64,000 bases of DNA, taken from Paguma larvata. Taxonomy: Eukaryota; Chordata; Mammalia; Carnivora; Viverridae. Position 1 is the stretch's first letter. Every line of letters begins with the position of its first letter. Below are positions 32,640-43,759 of the stretch, one piece after another. The stretch lies in assembly GCA_030068075.1 (NCBI GenBank), contig CM057823.1:12372485-12436484 (forward strand). The letters are read 5' to 3'. A model generated the notes under the pieces. The model saw nothing but the letters and a program-made list of their open reading frames with translations. It was not told the origin of the DNA and ran no database searches. The position numbers and the translations under genes were made by a program.

Positions 32640-32894
32640 GCCCCAGCGACTCCAGAGCGCGGAGGCTGGGAACGCCGCCCGGGTGACTGCCGCTCTCGCC
32701 AAGTCGCGAGGCGCTGAGCCGCCCGGGCCACCCGGACCGTCCGCGCGCCGCACCGCGGCGGAGCAGAGCTAGCGCGCTCGGACGATGCCCGCCGGCGCCG
32801 GCCGCCCGCGGTCTCGCTGCAGGAGCCCGTGGACTTGGGGGCGCTCGGGTAGGCGAGGGCGGCTCGGGAGGCGGGCGTGCAGGGCGAGCCCGAG
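32640..32894 (+). other. Candidate first exon (5' end undetermined)
   Basis: A donor, 'ccgag|gtgagc', occurs at 32,894/32,895, downstream of the GC-box cluster, and fits the end of a CpG-island first exon. The transcription start cannot be set from sequence, so the left end is arbitrary. An ATG at 32,785 opens a frame of Arg/Gly-rich codons to the donor (110 nt). If joined to the exon at 45,644 this frame stops at 45,681, after 49 codons, so it would be an upstream frame and not the main product. Confidence 0.5.
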
Positions 32895-32999
32895 GTGAGC
32901 GTCCCCCCGACGGCCGCCCGGGCGGGCGGGCGGACCTTCGCGCCCGGGGAGGCGGCTGCCGCGTGTCCCAGGCGCTTCGGCCGTTGTAAGGGCTGAGTG

Positions 33000-33930
33000 G
33001 AGGTTTTGCGAGACTGCTTCGCTTTGATCATTCTTGACTTTTTGGTTCGGTTCTTTGAACGTACTGAAACTTTTCGGGCCCCACCGTGGCGTGGGTGCAG
33101 AAAAAGCCTCCTGACCTCAGGTAGTTTACTATGAGCCACTGCCGAAGCCCGTTCCTACTCAGACCTTTTAAGGCAGTTTCCATCATTTCCACGCTGGGGG
33201 CGAATTTATTTGGAATGCTCAGTTTGAGGTACACGGCCGCCCTGGTGGCTGTGTGGAAAACAGGGTAGTAAGGATGGTACAGAAAGTGGAAAGGTCGACA
33301 GTTCCTGGTAACTCCGAGGCTTTGAAAGAGAACACAGCGCCCCTCCAGTTTTAAAAACTGTGGGCTCCACGTGCAATGTAAAGCACCCCGACACCGTAAG
33401 TGCAATGTTTGCCTTTTGGGGTGACAGATGAATGCGGGACTATTTCAAAGTATAAAGTGGAAGTGACCCAAAATTGTAATTCCCTTATTTACGGTTTTGA
33501 ATTTGGGTTTTTTGGTCAGTTATGTGCCGAGTGTGTATGTGTAGAGAGAATAGAAATGGTACAAGCTTTAAGTGTCATTTAATTCACATTTTAGAAAATA
33601 CTTAATTTATTAGATAATCCAAAAAGGTTTTAGGCTTCATTCAAAATGTCATTGTTCATTGGAAGAGAGGGTACATTTTAACATAAGAGGCCAAGGGGAC
33701 TGGGGACTGGAGGACTGAAATCAGTATTTATAGGTTATTTTCAGTGCTCTGTCATTGCTCATTTTCTTAAAAGCTTCTAATTTAAACACACACATAGAAA
33801 ACTGTCTTTATCTTATTCCCCAGCTATTTTAAAATCTGACTCTAATCATAAAGATGTGAAAATTTTGGAGACATTGCCTAAATGTCTTGGAAACCTATGC
33901 ATATTTTCTTTTTAAAAATATATTGAAGAA
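33000..33930. other. Probable intron 1, 5' part; no repeat recognised
   Basis: Shore of the CpG island grading into AT-rich, apparently single-copy sequence. Overlapping minus frames near 33,028-33,405 have no recognisable domain. Confidence 0.45.
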
Positions 33931-33933
33931 GTT

Positions 33934-34044
33934 GGGGCGCCTGGGTGACTCAATGGGAAGAACATCTAACTCTTGATCTCAGGGTCGTAAGTTCGAGCCC
34001 CACGTTGGGTGTAGAGAGATTCCTTAAATAAATAAAACTTAAAA
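33934..34044 (+). repeat. Short SINE, sense
   Basis: 'ggggcgcctgggtgactcaa', 'cagggtcgtaagttcgagcc', 'tgtagagagattccttaaat'. Similar flanks 'attgaagaa' and 'attggagaa'. Confidence 0.78.
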
Positions 34045-34199
34045 AATTATTGGAGAATTCATATGACTAGGGAAAAATTGGAATTATCTTTAGACGTTAG
34101 TTGTTAACCAACAGGAAAAATAAGCAAGATAACTTTTATTTAAATTTTCTGAAAATACAATGCCAGCGACTAGTGATAATTTTAATGTGTATTAATGTG

Positions 34200-34340
34200 T
34201 ATTAAAATATAAAAATATTTTAATTTTATAGTTTATTACATTAAATATGTTTTATCATTTTGCAGTATATACATCTGAAATCATTATGTTGTTCACCTGA
34301 AACTCTTAAAATGTTTTATGTCAATTATTTTTACATTTTT
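34200..34340 (+). repeat. L1 3' UTR fragment, sense
   Basis: 'atgttgttcacctgaaactc' followed by 'tatgtcaattatttttac' resembles the last bases of an old L1. Confidence 0.5.
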
Positions 34341-35760
34341 AAAATGCCTTATACAACCAGTAAAATATAATTATAGTGGTATAATCAATCAAATATATTA
34401 TCATGGTACTTGTACTCAATTGCAAGTGATTTAAGGATCACTTTTTCTCTCAGGACACCAGCTCCTAGGGCACTTTTTAAGTTATAAAGTTATTTTTTTA
34501 TTTTACCGAAGGATGATACCCTGTACCTGGATTACAAAATTTTTAAATTAGGAATAACAATCACCATTTTTAGAATACCTCAAGATTAATTTTAGAAAAT
34601 TGACAATTCTGATTTTTGGTAAATGTGTTGCTTTGGTCAGCTTTTTGCTGTGTTCCTATTTCTTATTTCTTTGTAAATGTCCTTGCGTTGAAGAAGAATG
34701 CTTTAGGGAATTGGAAGCGCCTGCATGTTATCCCGTTAGATGTGATGGAATCTGATTAACTGCAAACCCCAAACGTGTTGCACGGTTGGGATTAATTTTC
34801 ATTTAGTGCTTACCTTTTTTTTTGTTCATATTTATTACTTACTTTTATCCAAAAGGAACTCTTTTTTGTTGTACAAACATTTCCAGAATACCAGTGTTTT
34901 ATTCGTTGGGTTTTCATGTTTATAAGCGGTATTCTGGGCTGATTTGTTTTTACTTTGTGATCCTTTCAGTTATATGAAGTTAGTCCAGAGGTAGGTTTAT
35001 ATGGTCAGAAATTACCTTTTTACAGCTAGCTCTGTTTTACAAGGTGAAGTAAAGTTGCATAGTAAGCTGGGCAAACTTAAGAGAATTTTAAACTCCTAAA
35101 TAGAGTAAATTTGATGATTGCTTTAATGAGCAATTTTGCCTATTTAAGATAGTCTCTGAAGTCTGGTAGCAGCTCTGTATCCTTGGAATGTATAATCCAC
35201 GTAATGCAAAGCCTTTATAATTACTGCCCTGGGAAACTAATGATAGTTGCTCCTGAGAGCCTGTCTTTAATTATGGCAGCTGAGACTTTGGCGGAGCTGC
35301 AGCTGCTGCTGTCATTAGTATGGCTGCGGTTGTATGTGAACAATTAAATCCTTATCAGAACAGCATTTTCGTTTTGGATGGCTTTGGTAGTGCTTATTAG
35401 CCCTAGACATATAAAAACATTTTGATTTTTAAGTGTTTCACACAAGTTTTAACCTACTGTAACTCAACTCAATGATAAGGGGGACAGTATCCCAAGAGAG
35501 AAAATCACTGACTTGAGTATTTAGCCTCTCAGGATGCAATTCTGAAACCTGCGTGCACACCTCAAGGGGGGGCGGTGCATACTTTCTTTTTGCCAGTGAA
35601 AGTAAAACTTAATTTCTTTTTCACTTTTATAAGCATAAGCTTGTTAGCACTCCTATGTTTATAGGCTGAAGAGCAAAACTGCGAAGTGTGTGTGGGAGAG
35701 AAAAGGAGGGGAATGAGTAAATGGCATTTTTTATATTAAATCAGCAGAAATCATTGTAAT
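34340..35760. other. Single-copy intronic stretch with a possible conserved element
   Basis: Unusually free of repeats. At about 34,690-34,810 and 35,190-35,400 there are several homeodomain-type cores (taattac, taatga, taattat, attagt, caattaa) around a GC-richer 'ggcggagctgcagctgctgc' block. That composition is common in developmental enhancers. This is inference only. Confidence 0.35.
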
Positions 35761-35769
35761 CCTCTTGTC

Positions 35770-35945
35770 TAGGGGTTCTTAATTTAGGACGCATAGACTT
35801 TGGTGATTACTTGAAGCCCCTGGTTATTTGCAAAAAAAAAAAAAAGAAATGTGTGGATTGTGATCATTTTTGCTGAGAAAAATATAAGGCTTCATTAGAC
35901 TCTAAAAGGTGTGAGCCTCTCTCCCCCAAAACAAAATTAACAATA
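35770..35945. repeat. Possible hAT-type DNA transposon fossil
   Basis: 'aggggttcttaatttaggac', 'gaagcccctggttatttgca', then 'cattagactctaaaaggtgt'. Looks like a decayed non-autonomous hAT element interrupted by an A tract. Confidence 0.4.
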
Positions 35946-36041
35946 GTAAACTTGAAGTAGTCGTACAGGAACATATTTCCACTTTTTATAAACCGAAATA
36001 GCTAGATATTAGCAGAACTAGGATTCAGACTTCGGTTGTTT

Positions 36042-36267
36042 TTTTTTTTTTAATTTTTTTTTTTAACGTTTATTTATTTTTGAGAGACATGAAGACAAAA
36101 CATGAGCAGGGGAAGGGCAGAGAGAGAGGGAGACACAGAATCCGAAGCAGGCTCCAGGCTCTGAGCCATCAGCACAGAGCCCGATGCGGGGCTCGAACCC
36201 ACAGACCGTGAGATCATGACCTGAGCCAAAGTCAGCCACCTAACCAACTGAGCCACCCAGGCGCCCC
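36042..36267 (-). repeat. Young CAN SINE, antisense
   Basis: Intact head 'cacccaggcgcccc' and CpG-bearing body. 'gacttcggtt' occurs on both sides. Confidence 0.92.
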
Positions 36268-36562
36268 TGGACTTCGGTTTTTGACTGCCATTCTTTTGCT
36301 GCTTTTGTTAGTCCACAGTTATTGCACCTTTTAGTGGCCTCTTTCTTGATAGGCCAGTTTTCTGTACTCTGTGGCTTACAAACAAAGCTTGCAGAGGGAC
36401 ATGTCAAGTTCATGTAAGCATTTTAATCACAGGTCTTAGCAGAAACTATGAGCAAAATATGAATTATTATATGTAAAGGAAGATATGAACAAATATTTCC
36501 TAATATAAATACATGACAGCATTGCAATAATTTTGTTCCATTAATATAAAAGAACAAATCCT

Positions 36563-36745
36563 GGGGTGCCTGGGTGGTTCAGTTAGTTTAGCTTCCAACT
36601 CTTGATTTCTGCTCAGATCATCATCCCAGGGTCATGGGATGGAGCCCTGGGTCAGGCTCTGTGTTGAGTGTGCAGCCTGCTTGAGATTCCCTCTCTTTCT
36701 CCCTCTCCCCCCCCCACTCTAAAATAAAATAAAATAAAATATCAA
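36563..36745 (+). repeat. CAN SINE, sense, internally deleted
   Basis: Head 'ggggtgcctgggtggttcag', shortened body, and an AAAATAAAATAAAAT tail. Confidence 0.85.
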
Positions 36746-36863
36746 AAGGGACAAAGCTTTTATAAAATCAGATTCTTTGCTAGTAGAATTACATATCATA
36801 ATGGTGGTCTGGAATATCTGTAAGCCCTTTGATCTTGGATTTATATTTTTTTTCTAAGCATCT

Positions 36864-37068
36864 TTAAAATTTTTTTAAATGTTTATTTATTTTTGAGAGA
36901 GCACAAGTGGGGGAACGACAGAAAGAGAGGGAAACGCAGAATCTGAAGCAGGCTCCAAGCTCTGAGTTGTCAGCACAGAGCCCAGTGTGGGGCTCGAACC
37001 CATGAACTGTGAAATCAAGACCTGAGCCAAAGTTGGATGCTTAACTGACTAAGCTACCCGGGCACCCC
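36864..37068 (-). repeat. CAN SINE, antisense
   Basis: Ends 'cccgggcacccc'. It directly abuts an antisense L1 3' end. Confidence 0.88.
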
Positions 37069-37410
37069 ATTTTAAGTTTCTAGATAAATTCCAGTTAGCT
37101 AACGCACAGTGCCACACCAGTTTCAGGTGTACTATATAGTGACTCAGCACCTCCACACAACACCCTGTGCCCACCAGGGCAGGTGCGCCTCCCGAATCCC
37201 CATCACCCACTCCACCCCCCACACACAACCACCAGTTTCCTCTCCACAGCCAAGAATCTGTCTCTTCATCTGCCTCCCTCTCTCCCTCCTCCCCTTGCTC
37301 ATCTGGTCTGTCTACTAAATTCTAAATATGAGTGAAACCACATGGCATTCCTCCCTCTCTGACTGACTCACCCTGCCCAGTACAGCAGTCTCCAGGTTTG
37401 TACGTCCTTT
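37069..37410 (-). mobile_element. Carnivore L1 3' UTR, antisense
   Basis: 'tttcaggtgtactatatagt', 'cacaacaccctgtgcccacc', 'atccccatcacccactccac' and 'atatgagtgaaaccacatgg' are complements of L1 3' UTR landmarks. Confidence 0.75.
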
Positions 37411-37691
37411 ATACTCTGTGCAGTATATTGTGTATAATGAAATATTTAGTCAAGAATAAGAAGCAAGTTCAAATAGCAAAAGGACAAATTTTTAAAGAAA
37501 AGTTTCACAAATCCATCTTTCTCTCTCAAAAACCCGATCTTTTGTATTTGCAGGTGTCTTTAAAGCCCATTTCAATCAATTAAACCTAGTATTTTAGTTT
37601 TTCCAAGTTTATTAGGTGCCTGCCTATCTGAGGTATTTAGGTCATACAAATACATGCGCTTTATATATTTTTGTTCTCTCTCCTATTTTTA

Positions 37692-37873
37692 AAAAGGATT
37701 TTTTAAAGTTTATTTTGAGAGAGAGCGAGAGCACAAGTGGGGTAGGGGCAGAGAGAGTTGGAGAGAATCCCAAGCAGGCTCTATACAGGGCTCGATCCCA
37801 TGAACTGTGAGATCATGACCTGAGCCTAAATCAAGAGTCAGATGCTCAACCGACTGAGCCACCCAGGTGCCCC
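37692..37873 (-). repeat. CAN SINE, antisense, internally deleted
   Basis: Body missing between 'aagcaggctc' and 'tatacagggctcgatcc'; head 'cacccaggtgcccc'. 'cctattttt' flanks both sides. Confidence 0.87.
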
Positions 37874-38029
37874 TATTTTTATTCTCTCTTAAAGCTAAAA
37901 AGAGAATAGGGTTTCACAGGTCAATAAATCATATAACTATTTGAAAAAAGAGCATGAATGTTAGATGATTAACATTAAACTGTAAGAATTTAAAAATTAT
38001 ATCTCATTATGTGATTAAACACACACTAA

Positions 38030-38345
38030 TAGTAATAGCCAACACTGAATAGTGTTTCGTTTTGTAAGTCAGTTGTATATATTGCATATATAAATTTAGT
38101 TACTCATACAGCAGGGGAGTATTGATCAACTGAATTAACTTGAGTAGATCTTTGATCTATTTGAGTAGATATTAGATCAGGTCATGATCGCACCATTCAT
38201 GGGATTGAGCACCACCTCAGTCACTGCACTCACACTTTCTTATATTTAATATATGAAGAAACTGAGGCACAGAGAGATTAGGTAACTGGTCCAAAGTTGC
38301 ATAGTTAGTAAGGGCAGAATAGGATTTGGAACTAGGTTATCTGCC
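38030..38345 (-). repeat. MIR-like ancient SINE, antisense, interrupted
   Basis: 'gaagaaactgaggcacagag', 'ggtccaaagttgcatagtta' and 'aagggcagaataggatttgg' at 38,258-38,335 are a clear antisense MIR-type pattern. A weaker left part at 38,030-38,100 is separated by a SINE scrap. Confidence 0.6.
38168..38232 (+). repeat. CAN SINE scrap, sense
   Basis: Only 'aggtcatgatcgcaccattc' to 'cagtcactgcactcacac' survives. The same unusual variant ('gattgagcac(c/t)(a/g)cctca') is in the SINE at 39,231. Confidence 0.6.
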
Positions 38346-38430
38346 TTTACCATACTGCCACCAGAACTATTTGTCTCTGATCTAAGTCATGAATGAATCA
38401 AATAATTTCTCTTTAAAGACAATTTTTCTG

Positions 38431-38525
38431 GGGGCACCTGGCTGGCTCAGTAGGTAGAGCACACAACTCTTGATCTCGGGATCATGAGTTCAAGCCCCGC
38501 TGGTGTGGAGCCTACTTAGAAAAAT
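38431..38525 (+). repeat. Short SINE, sense
   Basis: 'gggggcacctggctggctca', 'cgggatcatgagttcaagcc', 'tgtggagcctacttagaaaa'. Confidence 0.75.
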
Positions 38526-39230
38526 TTTTTTGCAAAAAAACAAAACAATTTATTTAAATTATTTATGCTAAATTTTTTAAGAAAAATTATTTGCTGCAGA
38601 TTTTCTGATTCCGAAGAAAGCTAATGTTAAGTTGGTCTGTTTTGTTCACCCCATATTTGTGCGCTATTTAAAAGTGGGACTAAAATGTTTAGTCTAACAG
38701 AAGACTAGCATCAGAAAAGCCAAGAAAAATGATTCAAATTCATTTCTTTGCCTAGGGTGCTATAACCTGTGTTCTAGTTAGTTTTCTTCTGGAGACTTGA
38801 TAATACTCAAGTTTTGCCTACAGGTTTATTTGAAGTCTCCAGTCTGTCTGCTTGGTACGATCCCCACCAGGTTTCAGTATTTCAGACATTGCATTATTAA
38901 ACTACTTCTATAGAATTTTTGAGAACCCTTCTTGTTACTACAGTCAGGTAGACTCTTAGTATGAATATGATGTTAGAAATAGACAATTTATATTAAAATC
39001 CATTCTTGATAGGATAAGGATGCACATTATTATTGTTAGTTGTTACGTTCTCAAATTTAAGCTTAAATATGTAAAAAAAGATTAATTTTTAAATGAATAT
39101 CATGCCTTTTTTATTAAAAGGATATATATAGTTAGATAAATTTATTTAAGAATTATGATTGCATATTAGTTTTTTCTGGATATGACTCCTTTACAGATAT
39201 ACATGATCCAATATTAAATAGTTCTCTTTT

Positions 39231-39440
39231 GGGGCGCCCGAGTGGCTCAGTCGGTTGAGTGTCAGACTCTTGATTTTGGCTCAGGTCATGATCTCACCAT
39301 TCATAGGATTGAGCACTGCCTCAGGCACTGCACTCACAATGCAGAGACTGCCTGGGATTCTCTCTCTCCCTCTCTCTCTGTCCCTCCCCTGCTTGCACAC
39401 GCTCTCTCAAAATAAACCAACATTAAAAAAAATTTTTTTA
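39231..39440 (+). repeat. CAN SINE, sense, body variant
   Basis: Head 'ggggcgcccgagtggctcag'. The body reads 'gcactgcactcacaatgcag' instead of the usual 'gtgctgacagctcagagc'. Confidence 0.88.
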
Positions 39441-39444
39441 CTTT

Positions 39445-41155
39445 AACTTTCTGGCCTCGGTCTTGCATTTCTTTTAAATTCAGCAGACCAGAATAGTGAC
39501 GAATGATTGGTGGCTATATTTTTCCATAGAAAGGCAACTCCTGTTGAATTCTTTGGACCAAAATGTTTTAAAATGAAAACAACACCTTGAATAGCAAGAA
39601 TGATTCAGTACACCATACATTGACTTTGAAGGGCAGTCTGAGGAATACTGTTGGATTTTAACTAGAAAACAATCCAGTGCAAGAGGAAAAGTTGATTCAG
39701 TGTGGGTTCAGTCCTAGTTAGAAATTTATCAGATGATGCTTCGTGTATTACCTGTCTACCTACATTAGTACAAATGAATTGTGTATGTTTTTAGGTAAGA
39801 TCAATTTTAGAGATTACTTTGTTTTTGGGGAGAATAACTGATAAGTCTTCTACGAGGATTAAGTAAGGAGCTTTTATTATTATTCTTTCTCTTCCAAGAG
39901 TTTCATGTGTTTAATTCCCTTGAAAATTGCATGTCATTATCTTTAATCATCTGATTATGCCTTTGTATTTCCCTAATATGTTTTTAAGAATCTCATAGCC
40001 GTAATAGATTAGCTACTAATCTCATTCCTGTGCTTTTACAGCAATTCCCTAATCCTTTTGTATGTAATTTTCTTCTGCCACACAGAGAATGCACCCAGTT
40101 TGGAGTTCTGTTGATCTATTCATCTTTCATAGCCTGGTAGCACAATAAACATCCATATTTTATGCCCTTCTAGCAACACATCTGCTTTCCAGAACTTTGG
40201 CCAAGCAATCATCACTCTGTTCATATCTGCATAGGGAGGAAAGAAGTGGCGTTAGGCTGGCAAGGGGGTAACTCTCTTGCTGTATTATTTATTTTTCACC
40301 AATTTTCAACACAGTAACTTAGAGGAAGGCATTCTTTGTATTTATTAATTGAGCTCACTAAGAGAGTATTAATCTCTCATTATATTCACCTATAAATTAT
40401 AAAACAAGGTTGACAGGTAGGAGAAGTGTAGGTAATCCAGGTTTTATTCCATGTAAAAACAGGCTGCAAAGCATCCTTTGCTAGTTTACTTCGTGGTAGA
40501 GTATTTCGTTTTGGTTAAGCCGGTCAGAACTTGAGCATTTGAGAAGTTGAAGGAAGAGCTAGGACTGGAGGATTGAGTTAATGAAGAGTTGAGTTGTTTT
40601 CTAACTTTTCTCTGTGGCCAGGATGACCTTGGCCTCTTTGTGGAACCTGATCTGTTTTTGCCAAAGCTCCTGGACTCCAAAGGGAGAGGAACCAGGGGAG
40701 TCCTAACCCTTGGGGGTCCCTTAACTTTAATTATTCCCCTGATGAAAAGTAGCTGGGCTAGGAGTACTCCTTTCCATAGCTTAGCCTCTTGGGATAGTCT
40801 TTAAAGCATATAAATTACTTTTAACTTTACTCTCATTTGACTGTGTATAATTAAATAGATACAGGATCCTCCTTGGGCCTGAAGGGAGAGCCTGCCTAAA
40901 ATTTGTAGAGAAATTTATTCATATACTATAGGACATTAAAACAAAATTAGGACTTCTGAGTCACCGCAAAACCATGGAAATGTTTGAGTACTAGCTTTTG
41001 CTTCTAGTTTAAGAAACCTTTCATACTGGAGGCAACATAGCCCAGGTATTACTGCCTGTGTGTACACCAGGAATAGGCATCCTGCGTTAATTACATTGAA
41101 TGGTACCCAAACTAAAATTGTTGGTGGCTTTTAGAGTTCTTTTTGCTTCTTTGTC
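39445..41155. other. Repeat-poor intronic stretch, no confirmed exon
   Basis: Apparently single-copy sequence. A splice-acceptor-like 'tttctctgtggccag' at about 40,606-40,621 precedes a short open stretch on the plus strand, but there is no good donor. The minus strand has a 64-codon frame at 40,486-40,680 without a recognised family. Confidence 0.4.
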
Positions 41156-41159
41156 TTTC

Positions 41160-41222
41160 CTTCTTGCTGGGTACCTGGAACAGGGTAGCTGCTTGATAAA
41201 CACTTGTCAAATGAGTTGATTG
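41160..41222 (+). repeat. L2-type LINE 3' fragment, sense
   Basis: 'gctgggtacctggaacaggg' then 'gataaacacttgtcaaatga' matches the L2 3' terminus. Confidence 0.6.
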
Positions 41223-41479
41223 CCTGCCTCCCTTTCTACCCCAAAAGAGCAAACCCACAATCTTTTTAAAAATTTCTTTTGAATTCTTCCTTGCCGGGAG
41301 CACTAGGCCTGAAAGTTAGGTTTCTAGTTTGGACCATTTCTTTTTCCTAATAGTGACATTGGTTGAAAAGGATTGCTTGCCAATACTAAAAACGGAAAAG
41401 AAGAAGGCGGGAGGAAAAAAAAAGAACCCATTCTTATGTAGCTGATTGGATGCTTTCCTCAGAATTACCTACCCGTAGG

Positions 41480-41672
41480 TAGATCTCGAACCTAGCTTAT
41501 GTCAGTATCACCTGGAGAACTTGTCCGATCACAGATTCCTGGGCCTAATTCCTAGAGTTTCTGATTCAGTAATCTAGGATGAGGCCAGAAGATTTGCATT
41601 GCCAGCAAGTTCCCAGGTCATACTGATGCTGCTAGTCTAGGGACCACAATTTGAGAATTGCTGCCCTTGGTT
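41480..41672. repeat. MER5A-like hAT DNA transposon fossil
   Basis: 'tcagtatcacctggagaact', 'gtttctgattcagtaatcta', 'gatttgcattgccagcaagt', 'tcatactgatgctgctagtc' and 'gggaccacaatttgagaatt' run in the order of MER5A-type elements. Confidence 0.7.
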
Positions 41673-41944
41673 CAGTAAGACCAGAAATACAGGTAATTTC
41701 CTGAAAGTGAACATTAGCTCCTGGTGCTTGTGTATCTAAGGAACTATAATTGGAAAATATACTATTTAAGTAGATAACAAACTTACTGAATAGTATTTTT
41801 TAGAGGTGTCTGTTAAAATCTTTTTCAGTACAGGGCTTTTTTCAGACCTCTGTAAAAACTGATTGAAAACTCGGCCACCTAAATAATTGAATTTAAGAGG
41901 GATAGATTCTTTACCCAAAGCTTGCCACGCTGCTCATTTCTCTG

Positions 41945-42520
41945 CTTCTCTGCTTCTTTACACCTCAGGTTTTGTTGAGAGTTTAGCTAAGCTCCTCTAC
42001 AGTATAGCTGCCTCAGCAGTCATTTTGTTTGACCAGGCAGCCTTCGGTGACCTGAAACTACACTAGGCCCCTCGTGCAAATGCATGCCCTAGATGTTAGC
42101 CCTCAGAGTCACAAGTAAGTGGAAGTTTCTGAAATGACTTCCCCAGCAGCCCTTTTGATCAACAGTCTCTCCCGCCTCCCACTGCCTTTCCCTTATGCTC
42201 CCCTTGGTTGAGACCCCTGTGCAGCTTACCAAAACTCTGCTTTTTGTTTTGAGTTGACCATTCCATCTTAGCCCCGGAACCCCAAGCACTCCGCTCACAG
42301 ACCCTGGTAAAGGCATGTGCCCCGGTCCTGCCTCTGCGTCTTCACTCTGCCTTCATCTCCCTGTGTGGTCCCTTGAGGTACTTCCTCCAGGTACCTCCAA
42401 GTACTTCCTCCAAGTACTTCCTCCAGGACCTGTAAGAAATTTCTCTTCAGTTCCTCTTGTGGTCTGTTGTTGAACCTTGGTTCACCATCCAGCACCCCGT
42501 GCTCCACTTAATGTGTGTCG
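41945..42520 (+). mobile_element. Possible ERV LTR (uncertain)
   Basis: GC-richer block with 'ctaggcccctcgtgcaaatg', 'ggttgagacccctgtgcagc' and, near the right end, 'gtaagaaatttctcttcagt' like the R/U5 region of class I LTRs. No paired TG/CA ends or target duplication identified. It contains the minisatellite at 42,378-42,426. Confidence 0.3.
42378..42426 (+). repeat. 13-bp minisatellite
   Basis: 'gtacttcctcca(g/a)' occurs at 42,378, 42,401 and 42,414, with a shortened unit 'gtacctccaa' at 42,391. Confidence 0.9.
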
Positions 42521-42529
42521 ATTTGACAA

Positions 42530-43017
42530 ATTCATAACAAGCTTACTGAATTTTCCAATATGATTTTATACCCAAACACATGTTGCTTGTTCATCTTTTT
42601 AAGTTGATCTGTTTTTGTATTTTCTGGCCTTAAATACAAGTTCCTAAAGAATAGAAAGTTGACATTTCATGTGGATTTTTTCTCACAACTAAACAGTTTT
42701 GTTGACATGACTCTCTGTCATTTGAATTCTTACATAATACATTTTTAGCTTCTCCTGAAACAGGTTAAAATGAGGTGAAACTGAGGCTTTTCTCCCTCAA
42801 CTCTTTTATAAGCCTTTTTTCTTGCTAAGTGGGTAGTTCCAAAGAAGAAAATCTGAAATATATCAATGAATATAAAATTCTCATATTTAATAGAAATTTT
42901 AGTTGAGTATTTTCAACTATACCCACACAAATATATACATCCCTCTGCAGATTAAATTCAGTTACTGTACTAGATAGGTTCTGGTAGAGAAAAGTCTTGA
43001 AGGCAGTTTTTCTTTTC
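42530..43017. other. No feature recognised
   Basis: AT-rich intronic sequence. Confidence 0.5.
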
Positions 43018-43217
43018 CTTTTTTTTTTTTTTTTTGATGTTTATTTTGAGAGAGAGAAAGAGAGAGCTCCCACACAAGCTGGGGACGGGCAAAGAGAGAG
43101 GGAGAGAGAATCCCAAGCAGGCTTCACACTGACAGCACAGAGCCCAACGCGGGGCTAGATCTTATGAATCGTGAGATCATGACCTGAGCCTAAACCAAGA
43201 GTCACCCAGTCACCCCT
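43018..43217 (-). repeat. CAN SINE, antisense, truncated head
   Basis: Long T tract, 'gatgtttattttgagagaga', then a head missing part of 'caaccgactgagcca', ending 'gtcaccccttag'. Confidence 0.85.
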
Positions 43218-43317
43218 TAGTTTTTCTTTTAACGAATCTACCATGAATTTGTGGGAAGGCTTACCAAATTAGTACCTTCTTTGTTAAATGTGTAGTTTGC
43301 ATTGCTTTATAAACTTA

Positions 43318-43513
43318 ATTTTTTTAATGTTTATTTTTGTAGGAGAGACAGAGTGTGAACAGGGGCAGGGGAGGGGCACAGAGAGAGGGAGACACAGAAT
43401 CTGAAGCAGGCTCCAGGCTCCATGCTGTCAGCACAGAGCCCGGTATGGGACTTGAACTCACAAACTGTGAGATCATGACTTGAGCTGAAGTTGGTCGCCA
43501 CCCAGACACCCCC
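43318..43513 (-). repeat. CAN SINE, antisense, head deletion
   Basis: Head lacks the A-box region ('gttggtcgccacccagacac'). Confidence 0.87.
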
Positions 43514-43530
43514 AGTTGGTGTTGCTTTTT

Positions 43531-43744
43531 TTTTTTCCTTTTTTTTTTTTTTTAACATTTATTTATTTTTGAGACAGAGCATGAGCAGGGGAAGGGCAGA
43601 GAGAGGCAGACACAGAATCCGAAACAGGCTCCAGGCTCTGAGCCATCAGCACAGAGCCCGATGCGGGGCTCGAACTCACAGACCGTAAGATCATGACCTG
43701 AGCTGAAGTCGGCCGCTTAACCGACTGAGCCACCCAGGCACCCC
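43531..43744 (-). repeat. Young CAN SINE, antisense, 14-bp target duplication
   Basis: Flanked by 'tggtgttgcttttt' at 43,517-43,530 and 43,745-43,758. Third antisense SINE within 730 bp. Confidence 0.92.
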
Positions 43745-43759
43745 TGGTGTTGCTTTTTA

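Larger units (their letters stand above)
32200..33000 (+). promoter_or_regulatory. CpG-island promoter, TATA-less
   Basis: This is the only long CpG-dense, GC-rich stretch in a window that is otherwise AT-rich. It has GC boxes ('ggggggcggggcggagccg' near 32,481), repeated CG dinucleotides and no TATA box. A fringe with several CpGs starts at about 31,910. The splice donor at its right end and exon candidates to the right favour plus-strand transcription. Divergent transcription is possible. The large open frames on the minus strand here (up to 189 codons, Arg/Pro/Ala-rich) are explained by GC content. Confidence 0.8.

Noticed and set aside
32250..32753. 167-codon minus-strand frame in the CpG island
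   Set aside because: Its low-complexity Pro/Arg/Gly-rich text is a translation of the G-rich minisatellite.
32570..33139. 189-codon minus-strand frame in the CpG island
   Set aside because: GC-rich DNA lowers stop frequency. The Arg/Pro/Ala-rich translation has no domain, and similar frames occur on both strands.
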